Assembly (NCBI RefSeq): GCF_029867415.1
Contig: NC_081185.1
Coordinates: 136,620,782-136,684,781, forward strand
From: Vicia villosa
Taxonomy: Eukaryota; Streptophyta; Magnoliopsida; Fabales; Fabaceae
DNA: 64,000 nt
Direction of reading: 5' to 3'
Shown here one piece after another: positions 22,601-34,205 of the stretch (positions within the stretch are counted from its first letter, which is position 1; each line of letters starts with the position of its first letter). A program made the translations under genes and the position numbers. Below the pieces are notes generated by a model. That model saw nothing but the letters and a program-made list of their open reading frames with translations. It ran no database searches and was not told the origin of the DNA.

Positions 22601-22951
22601 TCGATTTGCACTGATGGCAGAAGCAAATCTGGTGCAGAAACAGTTATGTAAATCGATTTACACCTTATGCAAATCGATTTGCACAATAAAATTGTTGAAA
22701 AATGCCCTTTTTGAAGGATACTTTGACTTGGTACCTACAAAACACAAACATCCAAAAGCACAAGGCAATATTTTTGGTATTTTGGTTAGTAAACAACATA
22801 TACAAGAAAAACATTGGTACTTGATGATTCCTTTGCAGATGAATTATACACAACATCACAAGTAGAGTTCTAAGTTGAAAACTTCTTGATTGATGATTGA
22901 TATGCAAATGATGTATGATCTTAGGGTCAAAAATTGGGGTATGACAACAGT
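19661..22951 (-). mobile_element. solo LTR of a large Ty3/gypsy (Ogre-like) element, TSD ACAGT
   Basis: The LTR spans 19666-22946 (3,281 bp). On the minus strand it starts TGTCATACCCCAATTTTTG and ends CCCCGCTACA, within TG...CA termini. ACAGT flanks it on both sides (19661-19665 and 22947-22951), and no internal region or second LTR is present. It therefore arose by LTR-LTR recombination. The length and the start sequence fit the Ogre/Tat-type LTRs common in legumes; that assignment is from memory. Open frames inside (19969-20217, 20472-20753, 22437-22865 and others) show no gag/pol features. Confidence 0.85.
21705..22690. repeat. dispersed palindrome GTAAATCGATTTAC, about nine copies inside the solo LTR
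   Basis: Near-copies of TGTAAATCGATTTACA, some with G in place of A (GCAAATCGATTTGC), occur in two clusters at about 21712-21800 and 22500-22690. Each is close to a perfect palindrome centred on ATCGAT. They lie near the 5' end of the LTR on the minus strand, the usual place for promoter sequences; a regulatory role is inference. Confidence 0.75.
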
Positions 22952-24206
22952 GTCTTGAGCATTGATAATCATTAAATGGACGACAAAGATTTGTTAAGGT
23001 TGGTGTATATAGTATAGAAAAAACGCTTAACTATCACCTCGATCATGACAAATCACCGAGGTGAATGCGCATTTTAATTTTTTTAATTACATTTTTTCAC
23101 AAAATTTTAAAAATACATTGTTTGCAACAAATTTTTAATGATATCAAGATTTAGATGATAGAGCTCCCATGCAAGATGCTAGAGATATGTTTTCAAGGCC
23201 AATGGAAATTTTTATTTTCTGCACTTGCAATCCATCCCAGAGATATGTTGTAGCAGTGGTAAATATTTCTTTTCTTTGTGGCGACTTTATATTATTAAGG
23301 ATTAAGGTAAAATCTATTTAACGAGTGTTTTTATAGTAAAATATGATTATTATACCCCTCGGTTTAACTATAAAACTTAAGTAAATGATCATTTCCTTTA
23401 AACTATCACCTCGGTTTTGGATTAAAACCGAGGTGAATAATTTTTTTTTAAAATATTACATTGTTTACACATAATATTAAGATAAATTTTTTACAACAAA
23501 TCTTTTCAAAGGTTAGGCTCTCTTCTTTGTGTAAGTTAAAGCTCCCTTCTCTGTTTAAGTTTCAACTTCTAAAAGAATGATGTTTGAATGTCAGAACTTT
23601 GCATTCAAATTCACCATTTTTAGCAGTGTGTTTGTTTGAAGAGAGAGGAGTACACAAGAAATGTCATACTTTCTTTGGTTGGAAATGTACAACGAATCTT
23701 TGAAGCAAGATTGGTTTTCTGCACTTGCAATCTATCAAATGAGCAAAAATACAACAACAACAACATCAACACCATTATGAGATAGATTGCAAGGGCAAAC
23801 AATTGTTTTATTTTAGATATAAGAACATTGAAGATTTTTTGTCTTGCAATTCATCCCAAAGAATGATGCATGCGAGTTTGAGAAGACTTCATATAAGTAA
23901 GGATTAGGTTAAAATCTATTTGACGAGTGTTTTTATAGTGAAATATGATTATTTGATCCCTCGATTATATCGAAAAACTGAAGGGTTAGTTCATTTGGTT
24001 TACACTTACAAAAAAAAAACATAAACTGCAAAAGATGTGATTTGAAGCGTGTCCTAATTTGTTTTTCCCTCGTTTTTCTTAAAAACCGAGAGAATATGTT
24101 GTTTTTATTATTATAAAAAAAATAAACATGGCTCGCCTAGGCATAATACCTTTTTTTTTTTGCTGAGGTGAAAGTTTCGTCATGAAATGTATTATTTGTA
24201 GTAGTG
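22952..24206. mobile_element. right end of a CACTA (En/Spm) transposon
   Basis: The minus strand starting at 24206 reads CACTACTACAAATAATAC, the standard CACTA terminus. Inward there are repeated subterminal inverted motifs of the type CACCTCGG...CCGAGGTGA at 23034-23064 and 23404-23436, with weaker ones near 23959 and 24070. No transposase is present and the matching left terminus was not found; it may have been lost or separated by the solo LTR and tandem array. Confidence 0.7.
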
Positions 24207-24439
24207 AAAACTTCCCAGGATGTTTGTCACATATTTTGGTCATTAAATAAGTCACTTCGTGACATTATTTGATACAGAGTAGAATCAATTTGTGATTTTG
24301 GTAGAGAATTATGTTAGAAGTATGCTTTTTTACTAGAGGTTGGTATTTATTGCATGGTTGAAGTGGCATACATTTTAGTGTTTGGCTAATATTAGTATAC
24401 ATTATCCCAATCCAAATTGAAATTACTTGAGAAATAGAT
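24207..24439. other. short spacer, nothing recognised
   Basis: It shares a ~25-bp word (TGATTTTGGTAGAGAATTAT) with 10328-10347, so it contains part of a dispersed repeat. There is no gene. Confidence 0.4.
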
Positions 24440-25934
24440 GTAAGTGTTGGAGGCAATTCGGAAGGGTCAACGAGGGAGCATATTACATTTGGGACACACT
24501 TTGTGAGAGACATACCACATATTCACCCAAAATCTTAAGGTGATAGGTGTGTGGGTTCTCTCACTTATAAAGTGTTCATTCTTTCCTTTTCTAACCTGTA
24601 ACACCCTTCTAAACCCCGCAAAAATTAAATAAATAATCAGAGTAAAAAAACATATACACAAGGGTGCCACAATTATTTAAGACAGATAAACCAACTAAGG
24701 TCAAAGTCATGCTTCATTAGGAAACGGTCTACCAAAAAAAAAACATAATCATGTTTCACAGCGGAATACAGAACATCGTTAATACAACCAATAGAATTAT
24801 AATTCAACACCGAATAAAATAGAGTAATCTCATAAAACTCTATAACTATCGTTCCCCAGGGTTACAAGATCAGAGCATGACCGACACGACCCAACATAAA
24901 CGGATAAACTCTACGAGTCATCCTCACCGAGCACTAATGCCGCTACTTCTCAAATCTAAAAAATGTCAACAAGTAAGGGTGAGTCTCATTCTCAATTAAT
25001 CAATGTTATGCAATCATAAGCAATAAAACATCATAATATATCATTCACCCAATTTGACATATATTCAGATATTCAATTATCATTCATCTATCACAACAAA
25101 TACAACACCAAACATAACACAAAAATCAACTTAATCATGTTATGACAAAGATGCATATGACCGACTGATACTATGCATGTGGTACCAATAATCTGTGGAA
25201 TCAATCCACCTAACCGATCTACGCCTCATCGAGATACGGCCCACCGACACAATTTCCACACAATGGGAAATATGTCCACCAACGATCCAAACATCACTGG
25301 GCTCCATCATCAAATGCACATGAATGAATGCACACATATAACATACTTAAAACATCACCGATCCGATGCACCGCATCGTCTCACCATAACTCACATAGTT
25401 ATCACCAACAAGTATGTACATGTATCATGCATCATTCAAAACAAATCAATCACCATCATACGATCAAAACAATCACCACCTGATCAAAATGAACAACGTC
25501 ATCACCAATAACTCACCAAAACAACACCGAATGATATATTCGGTTTCAACACCATATACAATTATATCAATATGATTCACACCACATATAACGTCAAAAT
25601 CACCGTTATATCATTACAACCTCACCACATTGTTACATTAACCAAATCATGCACAATCATTAAACTATTAAAACAATCATCCCAGTAATAATAATTACAA
25701 TTCTTCCATCATCACCCGAAATAAGGTCATATTCACACAATTCCACATATGCAAAATATTTCATTTTACAAGCAATTAAATCAATTTTAAAAATAAGTCA
25801 AGCCACCGCTCAATCACCTATTCCTCATATAAGATATTTAATTAGCTTTACAACGCCCAAAACGGCACCAAGAAATGATACACGGATCAAAAGATACGCA
25901 ATTTCTAAGTTTGAAAAATTTTCTGCCCAGCAGG

Positions 25935-26025
25935 GTCCGCTCAGCGGAGCATCATCGGGACCAGGCAGAAGCGAACTATGTTGGGACCTCCGCTCAGCGG
26001 ACCCCCTCCGCTCAGCGGACCTGCG
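25935..26025. repeat. three CCGCTCAGCGG palindromes inside the LTR
   Basis: The 11-mer is palindromic except for its central base and occurs three times within about 90 bp. The paired LTR has the same cluster near 31495-31580. The GC content is far above the surrounding DNA. It could be a protein-binding or RNA-folding element of the LTR; the function is unknown. Confidence 0.7.
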
Positions 26026-27354
26026 ATTTCGCACTCCTTTCACCCCAAATGCATTCCCAACATCATATAAAGGTATAAAAACATAGTAGACATTATCACA
26101 CATCATCAAGCATCATTAAAACACATTTTCCAATCATAATTTCATGCAATATCATCAATCTCCCCAAATCCAACAATCCCAATCCCAATATACTCAATCG
26201 AATCGAATCACATATCAATCTATTCTATTACCTACAATCGCATAATAGAAATTAACTAGAAGAGCCCCCCTTACCTCGATTCACGGTTGGATTCTATTTC
26301 TCTTCGCGTTCTCTATACGTATCCCTCCATGTTCTTAGTGCCCTAGCTCTCTCCTTCTGCCTCTTCTCAAAACTTTAATCGTGCAGAATGATTCCCTCTT
26401 TTCTCTTTTCTCTTTTTACCCCTAAGACCCCTAATATGGTCTTCCCATATTGCCCTCAATTACTCTTCACAATTGACCACTCTTGCCCTTAATATCTCTA
26501 ACACTGATATTGTTTTATTTTACTAATTAAAATAATTCCACTCATTATTCAAATTATTCTAAAATACACCAAAATTCATCAATACAGCTAAGCATCACGC
26601 TAAAATAATTAGTTTAGAATTTGGGGTGTTACAACTCTCCCCCACTTAGAATATTTTCGTCCTCGAAAATTTATCCGATTCAACTACTCCAACTACTTAT
26701 TCCATCCGACTAATCAACTATCATCTCCGAAAGGCAACCCATGTATGATACAACAATTCATAACATCAATGGCGAAAACAACACACATGTCACTCAAGTA
26801 ACACATTTCATAACTTAACATCACAACACAAAGAGTAACCAACTTAGGAATTCTCCGGTTTAAGATATAGAACGCAACAACATAAGAACACACAACTTAA
26901 ACACGACATCAACGCAACCAACCTACCAACATCACTTTTACTCACGTATGAACAACTGCACTACACCATGCATTCGTTGCGCACTCTGATTACTTGTAAA
27001 GTATCCACTCCGACAAGTTTACTCCAACTTTCAATCACCAAAACCGACATAATAAAGATTTTTGACTTAACTCTTTGAAAGTTCTGTTCCAACAGGTATT
27101 CTACGCTCTCGAAGTTACCGAATACTTCAAACTTAGATCCGTAAGACAACACCTCGGAACATTCGACATAAACATACATACTCGTGTTCATTCATCAATG
27201 CACAAATACAGAGATGATAAATGCAAATCATAGAGACAGACTCACAACTCTATGCACATGCAATGCGATACCGACTCAATCATCTCAAGTTCATTCAGGA
27301 ACTTCTTGGAATCATCGTTTGTTACTTAATTTAACTCACCGTCGAGCATACGAT

Positions 27355-27502
27355 GTTCACCCATTGCTCACACCCCACACGGGCACACAATGTTTATGGA
27401 TTGCTCACACCTCACATAGGCACACAATTCGATTGCTCACACCTCACATAGGCACACAATCGTTTGTAATCATCGCTCACACCCCACATGGGCACACGAT
27501 GT
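27355..27502. repeat. four imperfect repeats of GCTCACACCYCACAYRGGCACACAA
   Basis: The repeats begin near 27365, 27398, 27434 and 27474 with variable spacers of about 10-20 bp, inside the non-coding interior of the LARD. They do not form a single open frame. Confidence 0.65.
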
Positions 27503-30500
27503 TACGACGAATTCTCATTAGAATCACACAACACAAGAATGTACATCATGATGCTTCACGTGCAAAAATAACTCAAGACACTCTTGAAATGCATACATAT
27601 TCACAATATATATTCATGCATTCATCTCATACTATCACATATAATCCACATACATTGCCACCAGTTACGCCAAACTGCAACGAACTCATTCACAATTAAC
27701 ATGCATTCACCTTTAATTTAGACAATGCATTTATTTGCCAAAAGGCCACAATTCACAATGGATTCCACAATCTAGGATTCACTCTGTAAGGCTCCCCCTA
27801 ACACATCGTATAACAACGCACATAATTCTTTAAAAATGACCATTGACAAATCAAATAATACTCAAGCGCTCGACTTGACTTCAACCAATTCAACGTACAT
27901 ACTATACTAGTTGTCATGACACATCTATCCATCAATTATGATTCCATCTACTATCAACAATAGATTAAGGGTGATCAGTTCCTCAATTTGCCAATAGACA
28001 GCCGATAACCATAACAGTGGCATAAATAATCATTACCCAACGACAATAGCGTACTTCAACTTGTGCCCAAAGTCCATATGCATAATGTTCTGCCAATTCT
28101 CTAAGGCCTACCAAAGTCTTCTTAGTTTCCTCAATTCCAACCTCGCCAATGATACAAAAACATTCAAAATCCAATACACATTCTTATACACGCTCGTGGC
28201 ACCACACAATTATCAATTAAACATCCTTCTAACATCGGGAATCATTACTACATCAAGTACCATCCGATTCGGTTTGCTCCAATTGCAACTCTCATCCAAG
28301 TTAAGAATTTCAACCACACTAACCAACCAATTGTCTTTCTTTTATTCTCAGAACCTTTATAATCCACCTAGTTTCACACTTGGCCTCATTCAATTCATAA
28401 CTCAACATTATTATCGCGATCTCTCTTGAGTTCCTTCTCCTCTCAACATTACCATCTCATAACATCGTTGCTATAATCATTCTCATTCTACATAAATTAC
28501 ATCTCCATGCATTTCTCTATACCGTCGCATTCTTACAAATACCAATGTTTCATTACTTATCAATATTTTACATTCTTCTTCACCTTTTCAATTTTCAGCA
28601 AGAATCACCCAACTTCAAACACAATTTTCTCTTCCAATATAGACCTCCTAAGTACAAAATTATATTCCAAAATGAAGGGAAATTCGTGTAGATTCCAGAA
28701 CATCAAGAATTGCTCAAATACGAGTTACGAGCAAAAGTTATCATCCTTTCAATGGGACCGGTTCATAATTCTCATATGCAGAATTTTTGAAAAAGTAAGC
28801 ATCATACCCAAATGTTAAAATGCACTTTTCTCCCTCTTTACAAACTTCCTAATAACCAATCTTATATGCAAACTGTAGGAAATTTTGTAAGCTTTCCAAA
28901 AAGTCCAGAATCGCTTCAATCTGAATCACAAGTAAAAAGTTATGCCCCTTTTACTGACAGCTGCTCCATAATTGCAAAAATCAGAATTTGAGATTGATGA
29001 ACATAAGTTCCATCTCTCTCGTTTGCTCCCAAGATCTACCAACATCCTTTCTTTTCATCCAACTACGAAAATCACCCGACTATAATCCAACTATACTCAA
29101 GACATACCATCTACATAATTAATCCATCCACTATCATTTACATTGGAATAATTCCTCATTCTCAATCAATTCACCGTCCATAATCTACGCACATCTCAAA
29201 CTCGACTGATACAAATTCATGAGTCCATACTCTCACCGGTTCGCAACAACATTGCTTCAATAACGTTTGCACTCTTACCATTAAGATTACCTTGAACCAA
29301 CTTCTACATACTAACAACACGTCCAAGAGACAAACCTTTTGATTATTTCTTCCATTCGTTCAACTCTGACACTAACATCCCGTGCAGTACCAACAAACAA
29401 GTCTAGTTCTAAGAACAAGTGTAACAGCAACTTCACCTCTTTCCAACAATATCCTGTCACAATTAAATATGTTACAGCTGCTGCAACCATTTTTATAACA
29501 AAGTTCATCTCATTAGCTTTCCGACGCTTCAAACGGAACTCAAATCGGATGTCCAGAACTCCTGTTATGAATTTTCGAAACTCTGCAGCTATTCAGCAAT
29601 TTTCCTGCGTTTTGCTTACGAAAATCTCACTCCAAAACTCATTCTCTTCAACTCGATCACATTCCAAACAGGCCCTTATCATATCACTTCACTTCCAAAA
29701 ATTCTTATAACTTGAGCAACACATTCCATCACCGAAGTGCGATTTCTGAAACATTACAACATCAATCCTCTTTACAAACCTGCAGCTGAACCTCTTCCGA
29801 GACGCAAGGCTACTCAATTGACAACTTCGCAGCCCATCAGCAGAGTTGATACATTGTAACTTCCTAATTTCAAGTCACCTTCGATTCAAAAAAACAACAA
29901 CTCCAACAACGCTTGCACTGTTGCCAACAACAGCCTACTGAATCAATCATCTTACAACTGAAACATAACCGAGAAGCGAAGCTTCTCCCCCACTTGTTTC
30001 AAACCAACTCCCGCAACAAACAAACAAGTACCGACAGTGATTCACTCACATGTCGCGTACCAAGGGATAATACGCCGACAGTATTCAACTGTCGTGCAAC
30101 TCAACTGACTCGACAATTGGCCGGACGGACCGACCTGCTCTGATACCACTATTGTAACACCCTTCTAAACCCCGCAGAAATTAAATAAATAATCAGAGTA
30201 AAAAAACATATACACAAGGGTGCCACAATTATTTAAGACAGATAAACCAACTAAGGTCAAAGTCATGCTTCATTAGGAAACGATCTACCAAAAAAAAAAA
30301 ACATAATCATGTTTCACAGCGGAACACAGAACATCGTTAATACAACCAATAGAATTATAATTCAACACCGAATAAAATAGAGTAATCTCATAAAACTCTA
30401 TAACTATCGTTCCCCAGGGTTACAAGATCAGAACATGACCGACACGACCCAACATAAACGGATAAACTCTACGAGTCATCCTCACCGAGCACTAATGCCG

Positions 30501-32561
30501 CTACTTCTCAAATCTGAAAAATGTCAACAAGTAAGGGTGAGTCTCATTCTCAATTAATCAATGTTATGCAATCATAAGCAATAAAACATCATAACATATC
30601 ATTCACCCAATTTGACATATATTCAGATATTCAATTATCATTCATCTATCACAACAAATACAACACCAAACATAACACAAAAATCAACTTAATCATGTTA
30701 TGACAAAGATGCATATGACCGACTGACACTATGCATGTGGTACCAATAATCTGTGGAATCAATCCACCTAACCGATCTACGCCTCATCGAGATACGACCC
30801 ACCGACACAATTTCCACACAATGGGAAATATGTCCACCAACGATCCAAACATCACCGGGATCCATCATCAAATGCACATGAATGAATGCACACATATAAC
30901 ATACTTAAAACATCACCGATCCGATGCATCGCATCGTCTCACCATAACTCACATAGTTATCACCAACAAGTATGTACATGTATCATGCATCATTCAAAAC
31001 AAATCAATCATCATCATACGGTCAAAACAATCACCACCTGATCAAAATGAACAACGTCATCACCAATAACTCACTAAAACAACACCGAATGATATATTCG
31101 GTTTCAACACCATATACAATTATATCAATATGATTCACACCACATATAACGTCAACATCACTGTTATATCATTACAACCTCACCACATTGTTACATTAAC
31201 CAAATCATGCACAATCATTAAAATATTAAAACAATCATCCCAGTAATAATAATTACAATTCTTCCATCATCACCCGAAATAAGGTCATATTCACACAATT
31301 CCACATATGCAAAATATTTCATTTTACAAGCAATTAAATCAATTTTAAAAATAAGTCAAGCCACCGCTCAATCACCTATTCCTCATATAAGATATTTAAT
31401 TAGCTTTACAACGCCCAAAACGGCACCAAGAAATGATACACGGATCAAAAGATACGCAATTTCTAAGTTTGAAAAATTTTCTGCCCAGCAGGGTCCGCTC
31501 AGCGGAGCATCAGCGGGACCAGGCAGAAGCGAACTATGTTGGGACCTCCGCTCAGCGGACCCCCTCCGCTCAGCGGACCTGCGATTTCGCACTCCTTTCA
31601 CCCCAAATGCATTCCCAACATCATATAAAGGTATAAAAACATAGTAGACATTATCACACATCATCAAGCATCATTAAAACACATTTTCCAATCATAATTT
31701 CATGCAATATCATCAATCTCCCCAAATCCAACAATCCCAATCCCAATATACTCAATCGAATCGAATCACATATCAATCTATTCTATTACCTACAATCGCA
31801 TAATAGAAATTAACTAGAAGAGCCCCCCTTACCTCGATTCACGGTTGGATTCTATTTCTCTTCGCGTTCTCTATACGTATCCCTCCATGTTCTTAGTGCC
31901 CTAGCTCTCTCCTTCTGCCTCTTCTCAAAACTTTAATCGTGCAGAATGATTCCCTCTTTTCTCTTTTCTCTTTTTACCCCTAAGACCCCTAATATGGTCT
32001 TCCCATATTGCCCTCAATTACTCTTCACAATTGACCACTCTTGCCCTTAATATCTCTAACACTGATATTGTTTTATTTTACTAATTAAAATAATTCCACT
32101 CATTATTCAAATTATTCTAAAATACACCAAAATTCATCAATACAGCTAAGCATCACGCTAAAATAATTAGTTTAGAATTTGGGGTGTTACATAACCAATG
32201 TGAGACTTCTTCCTCACACTTGATTCTCAACACTCCCCTCAAGTGTGAGTCTATACAATGCTCCCCCTCATGTGAAAACTCTCTCTTCCACATTCACTTG
32301 TATCCGTTGACTTTCTTCAACTACAAGTAAGTCGGTCTCTTCCTCGAATCAAAGGCTCATGATACCACTATTGGAGGCAACTCGGAGGGGTCAACGAGGG
32401 AGCATATTACATTTGGGACACACTTTATGAGAGAGACACCACATACTCACCCAAAACCTTAAGGTGATAGGTGTGTGGGTTCTCTCACTTATAAAGTGTT
32501 AATTCTTTCCTTTTCTAACCAATGTGGAACTTCTTCCTCACACTTGATTCTCAACAGTAAG

Positions 32562-32969
32562 ACCTCAATTTTATGCCATTCTCATGAGATACCAATATGT
32601 TTCGTGTTGAAAAAATGTATCATCCCTCCCACCTTCATTGTTTTTTAGAGTGAAAGTTTAATTTATGTTCAAATATGACAACATTATTATGGTTTAAACA
32701 ATCAATAAATGATTAATATGATTAAATACTATTTTCCATATTTATTTCTTAAGAAAGCAAAACTATATTTGAGTTATGAAAGTTCACATTCACTCAATTC
32801 ACATAGTAATTTAATTGATGACATTCACACCTTATAATTCATGAACAAAGTTAATACTTATGGACTTCAATAACATAAGTTGAAATTTGAAGTTTGAAAT
32901 TATGGTATCAATAATGTTATTAAGAAATATTGACTCGTCTTCAGGATTGTGCAACAGAACTTAACTGAT
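32562..32969. other. AT-rich intergenic DNA, nothing recognised
   Basis: No gene or element end was seen before the Helitron helicase remnant begins. Confidence 0.4.
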
Positions 32970-33294
32970 AGTTATAAAGATGGGAAATCATATTCTTAAT
33001 GGAAAGGTCACTCCAGGGAGTAATATCGGGGATAAGGTCTTTATTTCTCGATTGTCCTTAACACCATTCAATGGGAGAATTCCTTTCAAGTTTCAGCGAA
33101 TACAATGTTCATTGACTATTTCTTTTGCAATGACAATTAATGAAGTAAAGGTAAATTATTTAAGCATGTTGGAGTATATATATTCCGTCTCAAGTGTTTT
33201 CACACGGTCAATTAAATGTTGTAAATTTAAGAGTCACAAAAAAGGAGGATTAAAGTTGTTGATAACTGATGAAGATAATCAATGTGCTATTTGA
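32945..33294 (+). pseudogene. Helitron helicase (PIF1-like), C-terminal remnant
   Basis: The frame reads LCNRT (upstream, out of frame), then KVTPGSNIGDKVFISRLSL, then GRIPFKFQRIQCSLTISFAMTINE, then GGLKLLITDEDN. This matches the last ~100 residues of Rep-Hel helicases of plant Helitrons, including the FKFQR...PLTISFAMTINKSQG-type block. The KSQGQ motif and the following helix are disrupted, and nothing N-terminal remains. It is clearly non-functional. Confidence 0.75.
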
Positions 33295-33484
33295 CATCAC
33301 ACGTTATATACAAAAAAGTTTTTTGAAATTTGTGACATAAATAAATAATGATAATATCATATAAGCATCTTTATGTTATTTTTTCTATACGACACATTTA
33401 AATCTATATACAATTACACAAATTTTAATCAAATGCTTCACATATTGAAAATCTAATTTTAATCAAATATTTTCATAATATAAC

Positions 33485-33527
33485 AAAATACAACAAACAT
33501 GTGCGTTGCACGGGTCAAAAGTCAAGT
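33485..33527 (+). mobile_element. degenerate Helitron 3' terminus
   Basis: GTGCGTTGCACGGGTC can form a short stem (GTGC/GCAC), followed after about 8 bases by CAAGT where an intact element would have CTAGT. It lies 230 bp after the helicase remnant on the same strand, so both probably belong to one element. Confidence 0.5.
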
Positions 33528-33771
33528 TTATATTTACATACGTTTTATAACATTATTTCGCGCGTTTTTTTTGTTGGCGCTCTAATATACAAAGTATTCT
33601 TATATGCAGTTGAAGTCATAAGTATTCTTGGCCGAACTTCATGACAAAATTTCGCGCGTTTTTTTTTTGGCATTCTAATATGTAAAGTGTTCTTATATTT
33701 CCATAAAATGAAAAAAAATCAATGAATTTATTGTTGTTTAATTTTCTTAAAACAATTGTTTAATTTTAATA

Positions 33772-33804
33772 TTAATAATTAATAATAATAATAATAATAA
33801 TAAC

Positions 33805-33845
<41 letters not shown>
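33772..33845. repeat. (TAA)n microsatellite
   Basis: About 20 AAT/TAA units with one AAC interruption, just upstream of the helicase gene. Confidence 0.9.
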
Positions 33846-33847
<2 letters not shown>

Positions 33848-33869
33848 TTATGAATAATTCCTAACCTAT

Positions 33870-34097
33870 TACCCTCGTCCATAACTTGCAGAGTCCACTG
33901 CTCCAAACGGCGACCATTCATCTGTCTTCCATACTTCACAGCACCGCCGTCTCCTGCATCCTTCCCACCTTCGAAAGCACTCCTAACCTCGCCACCAACT
34001 ACCGCTTCCTCTCACCGTCCCTCCCCCGCAGTTTCCAACTGTAGAAGCACGACGCTCCCGGAGTCATAACAAACACACTGTTACCGAAACTAAGTAG

Positions 34098-34143
<46 letters not shown>

Positions 34144-34205
34144 TCTGTTCTTCCATTTTCAACTGGAAAAAACAACTGATTGTGTTACTTGAAAGTGCTC
34201 ATAAC
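33870..34205 (+). promoter_or_regulatory. probable 5' UTR of the RID1-type gene with a (CT)n tract
   Basis: A GC-richer, C-rich leader (33880-34080) is followed by an uninterrupted (CT)~20 run at about 34099-34141 and then the ATG at 34206. CT tracts close to plant start codons are common core-promoter or leader features. The exact transcription start is not visible. Confidence 0.5.

Larger units (their letters stand above)
24592..32196 (-). mobile_element. large non-autonomous LTR retrotransposon (LARD type), TSD TAACC
   Basis: LTRs are 24597-26633 (2,037 bp) and 30153-32191 (2,039 bp), both with TGTAACA...TGTTACA termini and roughly 1% different by eye. TAACC flanks the element (24592-24596 and 32192-32196). 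The primer site (30137-30148, complement TGGTATCAGAGC) and purine tract (26634-26650, complement AAGTGGGGGAGAGT) place the element on the minus strand. The sequence before the purine tract, complement GAGGACGAAAATATTC, resembles the end of pol in Tekay/Del-type chromoviruses. The 3.5-kb interior has no recognisable gag, protease, reverse transcriptase, RNase H or integrase. Confidence 0.92.
24440..32561 (-). mobile_element. TRIM retroelement (512 bp) split by a later insertion, TSD GTAAG
   Basis: The two LTRs are 188 bp each: 24445-24596 continued at 32197-32232, and 32369-32556. The 136-bp internal part (32233-32368) has a purine-tract complement CTCCCCTCA next to one LTR. Next to the other is GGCTCATGATACCAC, whose complement GTGGTATCATGAGCC resembles an initiator-Met-tRNA primer site. 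GTAAG flanks the whole structure (24440-24444 and 32557-32561). The two LTR parts join at exactly 188 bp once the inserted element and its duplicated TAACC are removed. The element has no coding capacity and relies on proteins from elsewhere. Confidence 0.9.

Noticed and set aside
19969..22907. Several 80-140-residue frames within the solo LTR
   Set aside because: No gag, protease or pol similarity is visible, and LTRs of this type are non-coding.
25140..26109. Open frames of 65-112 residues repeated at 30698-31667
   Set aside because: Both sets lie inside the two LTRs of the LARD and are the same non-coding sequence seen twice.
27355..27502. Possible CRISPR-like array (repeats with spacers)
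   Set aside because: Repeats are imperfect, only four, in plant retrotransposon DNA; no CRISPR context exists in eukaryotes.
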